This document shows, piece by piece, positions 61,321 through 64,000 of a stretch of 64,000 nucleotides of DNA. The stretch covers positions 61,144,243 to 61,208,242 of the forward strand of contig NC_044278.2 of the NCBI RefSeq assembly GCF_004027225.2, written 5' to 3'. Origin of the DNA: Strigops habroptila. Lineage: Eukaryota; Chordata; Aves; Psittaciformes; Psittacidae. Below the pieces are notes generated by a model. The model saw nothing but the letters and a program-made list of their open reading frames with translations, made no database searches and was not told the DNA's origin. The position numbers were made by a program, and so were the translations under genes. Within the stretch, counting starts at the first letter, position 1, and the number at the start of each line of letters is the position of its first letter.

Positions 61321-64000
61321 AATCCTAGTCCTGCAATTTTCTTCTGCATGAAAAATTCACTCAACACTGATCAGCAGGCTTTTGTGCTCCAGTAACAACA
61401 GTTCCTGTCATTAAGATTTAGAGTGCATGGGGTATTTGTAATGGAATTATAAAATCTGTTTGTAAAAGAGTGATTGATTCAATTCATTACCAGCTTTCAC
61501 TATAAAATAAAAACTTTCCGAGCCCTAGGAAAGAAGTCATGAGGCAAATCCAAGTGATAATAAATCTCTTGTATAAATGTTAACAAAACAGAGTCAAGAT
61601 TCAAAATTCACTCTGTGTTGCCACATTGAATACCCTGTAAATAAAGCATATTTTCTTTTTCACTAAGTAACAATCCAATGAGTTAAAAATAATTCAATGT
61701 AGCTGAAAATGCTTAAAAGCTGGCTGTAGCAGAGTGCACAGTAAAGGTCCTTATTGACTGATTAGCAATTTGTTTCTACAAATACTGCACAGCAGTTGCC
61801 CTACTTTGCAGCAGGCTATTAGAGCCTAATGAAAAATGTGCGTTTTCATTAGAGTTAATGATCTTGAACAGAAGACCTATGCGTCTATGAGGCCTTATTC
61901 TGTACTTAAATTATGAATTCGTGTCTGTGATTATAGCTGTTGTCCCTTGCTTGTATAACATATGCACATTTCAGAGTTGTCTGTTACATTTTGACTCCAG
62001 TGAACATGAGGAACAAAATCCGTCGCTCTCAGATGGTGAAGGCACTGTCCTGTGAGATGAGGCAGCAAGTCTCTGTCAGCAGATGGGCTGAGGTCTCAAT
62101 GGCAAAAAAACAAACATTTTTTCCTTTAGCTGGATGTTTTCTGCTTTTGGCATTTTGGACTCTCACTGAACATAAAAACTTCAGTACAGGGAGTGGTCTG
62201 TTGTACATGAAGTTGAAGTTAAGAAGCGACTCAATAAGGAATCGTGCAGTAGATGAAGTTCAGGATTAATGAGAGACCACCACGTGGGCTGGGGTTTCAG
62301 CTGCACTGGGTGCCAGCACAGCTAACAGCAGCTCTTGTTGTACAAATCCACAGTAACAAAAAGCTAAGAATAATCTAAATAGCCAAGTAAAACAAAAGAG
62401 GTACTATTTTACTGTTTTAATGATAACAGATGCAGAGAGACCACAGCTAGGTGATCTTCTCAAGTCTTATCTGAGCCATCTATAGTACTTGCTTCTTCTA
62501 TCCTGGTACTACTACCTTATCTTAATACTGTTCTCAGTTTTGTAATACTAGGTAGCATGTTTTGCACACTATGTCCATTTAAATCTTGCAAATCAGCTGG
62601 TCATTTTCAGTATACAGTCACATTTGCACTAGCAGCGAAATGCTTGTCACAGTCTTTAGTGTCTACATTTTTTGCACCAGTCATTGGGGATTTCCAGGTA
62701 CACCTTAGTAAGCATACATTGGGTTGATTTTTGAGTGGAGCTGCATGTTTTCCCTCATATGTTATTTCATACCTTTTTGGGTATGATTTCGATTACATGG
62801 ATCCAGACTAAGCAAGTAAATCTTTGAGTTAACATGAGTATGTGAAGACATATGTATGTGTACACACAAGTTATATGGTTTTTGTATATGACAAGTCATT
62901 TACGTGATTTGGCTTCATGTGTTTGGAGCCAGTTTTCACAGACATCTTTGGTCTACATATACATAAATTACATGACATATATATATGTGCCTGACTTTGA
63001 GACTTGCCTTTATTTTCCTTCTGCTTTTCTTACATCCATGAGAATTGCAATGCTTAGTCTTTATCCAATTCTGGTTCATAGTTCAAGTGGAATTCCCAAA
63101 ACCTGTTATCCTAAATAATAACAGAACTGTCACATTTCCTCTATTTCTCCTTTTTCATTCCTTTGGGGTGATTTCTGGAGTGTTCCTTATTTTCTTGTCT
63201 TCTGTTTACTCTTCACTTTTCTTTCACTTCAACTGAAACAGGGCTTGTAATGATAATGATGGCAAGAATAGCAAAACTGAATGTGGTGATTTTTTTGTGC
63301 TCTTAAGATTTTGCTTCCTGTAAAAAATTGCTATTGATTGTTCATCAAGGTATCCGCAGCAACCCATTATTTACATCCACTCCAGTTCAGAGTTTTGGGA
63401 GGAAATTACGTGGCTGATGATGTGAACAAGTGTTCTGTATCTGGAATGTTATTTTTTGATTGCTAAGCTTCTTGTAAGGAAGTCTTTTATTAACTTCTTA
63501 ATTTTTGTGCTTTTTATTAAGAATCAAAACTTCTGAAGTTAGTCTCAATGAAATAAATATATGTTTTCTTAAGAAACATATGACAGGAAGAGGATGTTCT
63601 CACCCTGTCTGAATGCACTGAGCACCTCACTCACCTGACTACCATCAGGTAGTTATAAACCCATAAACACAATCCATATACTCTAAATTTGTAGATTATA
63701 GAGCAAACGTCTACACCTGTTGATAAAATATTGCCTTTAGCCATTGTGTGTGTGGATACATCCAAAACATTCATTTAATCTAAAATTCCCTCAAGCCTCC
63801 AAATGAAAGTGAGCAGTAGCAGTGGCTAAACTGTGGTTGGAGCATGATTGGTAGTAGTTCAAGGACTGCTAATAATGTGTACTGAGCAGTGCAATTGTCA
63901 ATTCTTCTCCAGTGAGCCACAAGTGTTTCAGAGCATTTATAACGACCTGTTGACCTGGGAACTGACGTTTCAGGGCAAGCTCATTCATACTGAACACAAA

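Larger units (their letters stand above)
49081..64000. other. Downstream flank to the window end, no gene recognised
   Basis: AT-rich. No exon of a neighbouring gene, RNA gene or recognised transposon. Simple repeats: A-rich at 52315-52331, A-rich at about 55621-55634, TA/TG-rich at about 55519-55572, poly(A) at 57740-57765, TA/CA-rich at about 61257-61320 and about 62838-62986. A 165-codon minus-strand open frame at 58036-58533 is described separately. Confidence 0.55.

Overview
This is a vertebrate, almost certainly avian, nuclear genomic window. Two things point to a bird. It carries one multi-exon gene whose protein is plainly the high-affinity choline transporter SLC5A7 (CHT1). The only interspersed repeats I recognise are CR1 LINEs with the sauropsid-type 3' ATTCTATGA end. 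A turtle or crocodilian cannot be formally excluded. There are no operons, CRISPR arrays, phages or other prokaryotic features.

Layout. Positions 1-13,300 are AT-rich flank without a recognisable gene. They hold a 136-nt homopurine microsatellite at the left edge, a few simple repeats and one antisense CR1 tail (10,270-10,480). Positions 13,300-13,940 form a CpG island with AP-1, CRE-like, TATA-like and Sp1-type motifs, the likely SLC5A7 promoter and non-coding first exon. Positions 14,638-35,677 carry the eight coding exons on the + strand. Every intron is GT-AG, and the exons join in frame to 1,737 nt including the stop (578 residues; the human protein has 580). Introns 2, 4 and 7 contain sense-oriented CR1 fragments, the largest about 2.2 kb (intron 4). 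Intron 5 holds a 257-codon open frame that I cannot identify. From 35,678 comes a probable 3' UTR with several AATAAA signals. The rest to 64,000 is AT-rich flank with one antisense CR1 tail (40,511-40,690), one CR1 ORF2 fragment missing both ends (about 48,455-49,080), poly(A) and TA/CA-type simple repeats, and no second gene that I can support.

Function. The transporter takes choline back into cholinergic nerve terminals with Na+ and Cl-, the rate-limiting step for acetylcholine synthesis. Aromatic residues reported around the choline site (W62, Y91, W141, W254), the SSADS sodium-site motif, the N301 glycosylation sequon, E451 and the L531-V532 endocytic signal are all present, so the gene looks intact. 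I found no convincing undescribed system. The items most worth checking are the minimal upstream ORF just before the start codon, the intron-5 open frame, the palindrome cluster in the 3' region, and the palindromic, potentially bidirectional poly(A) signal at 38,197.
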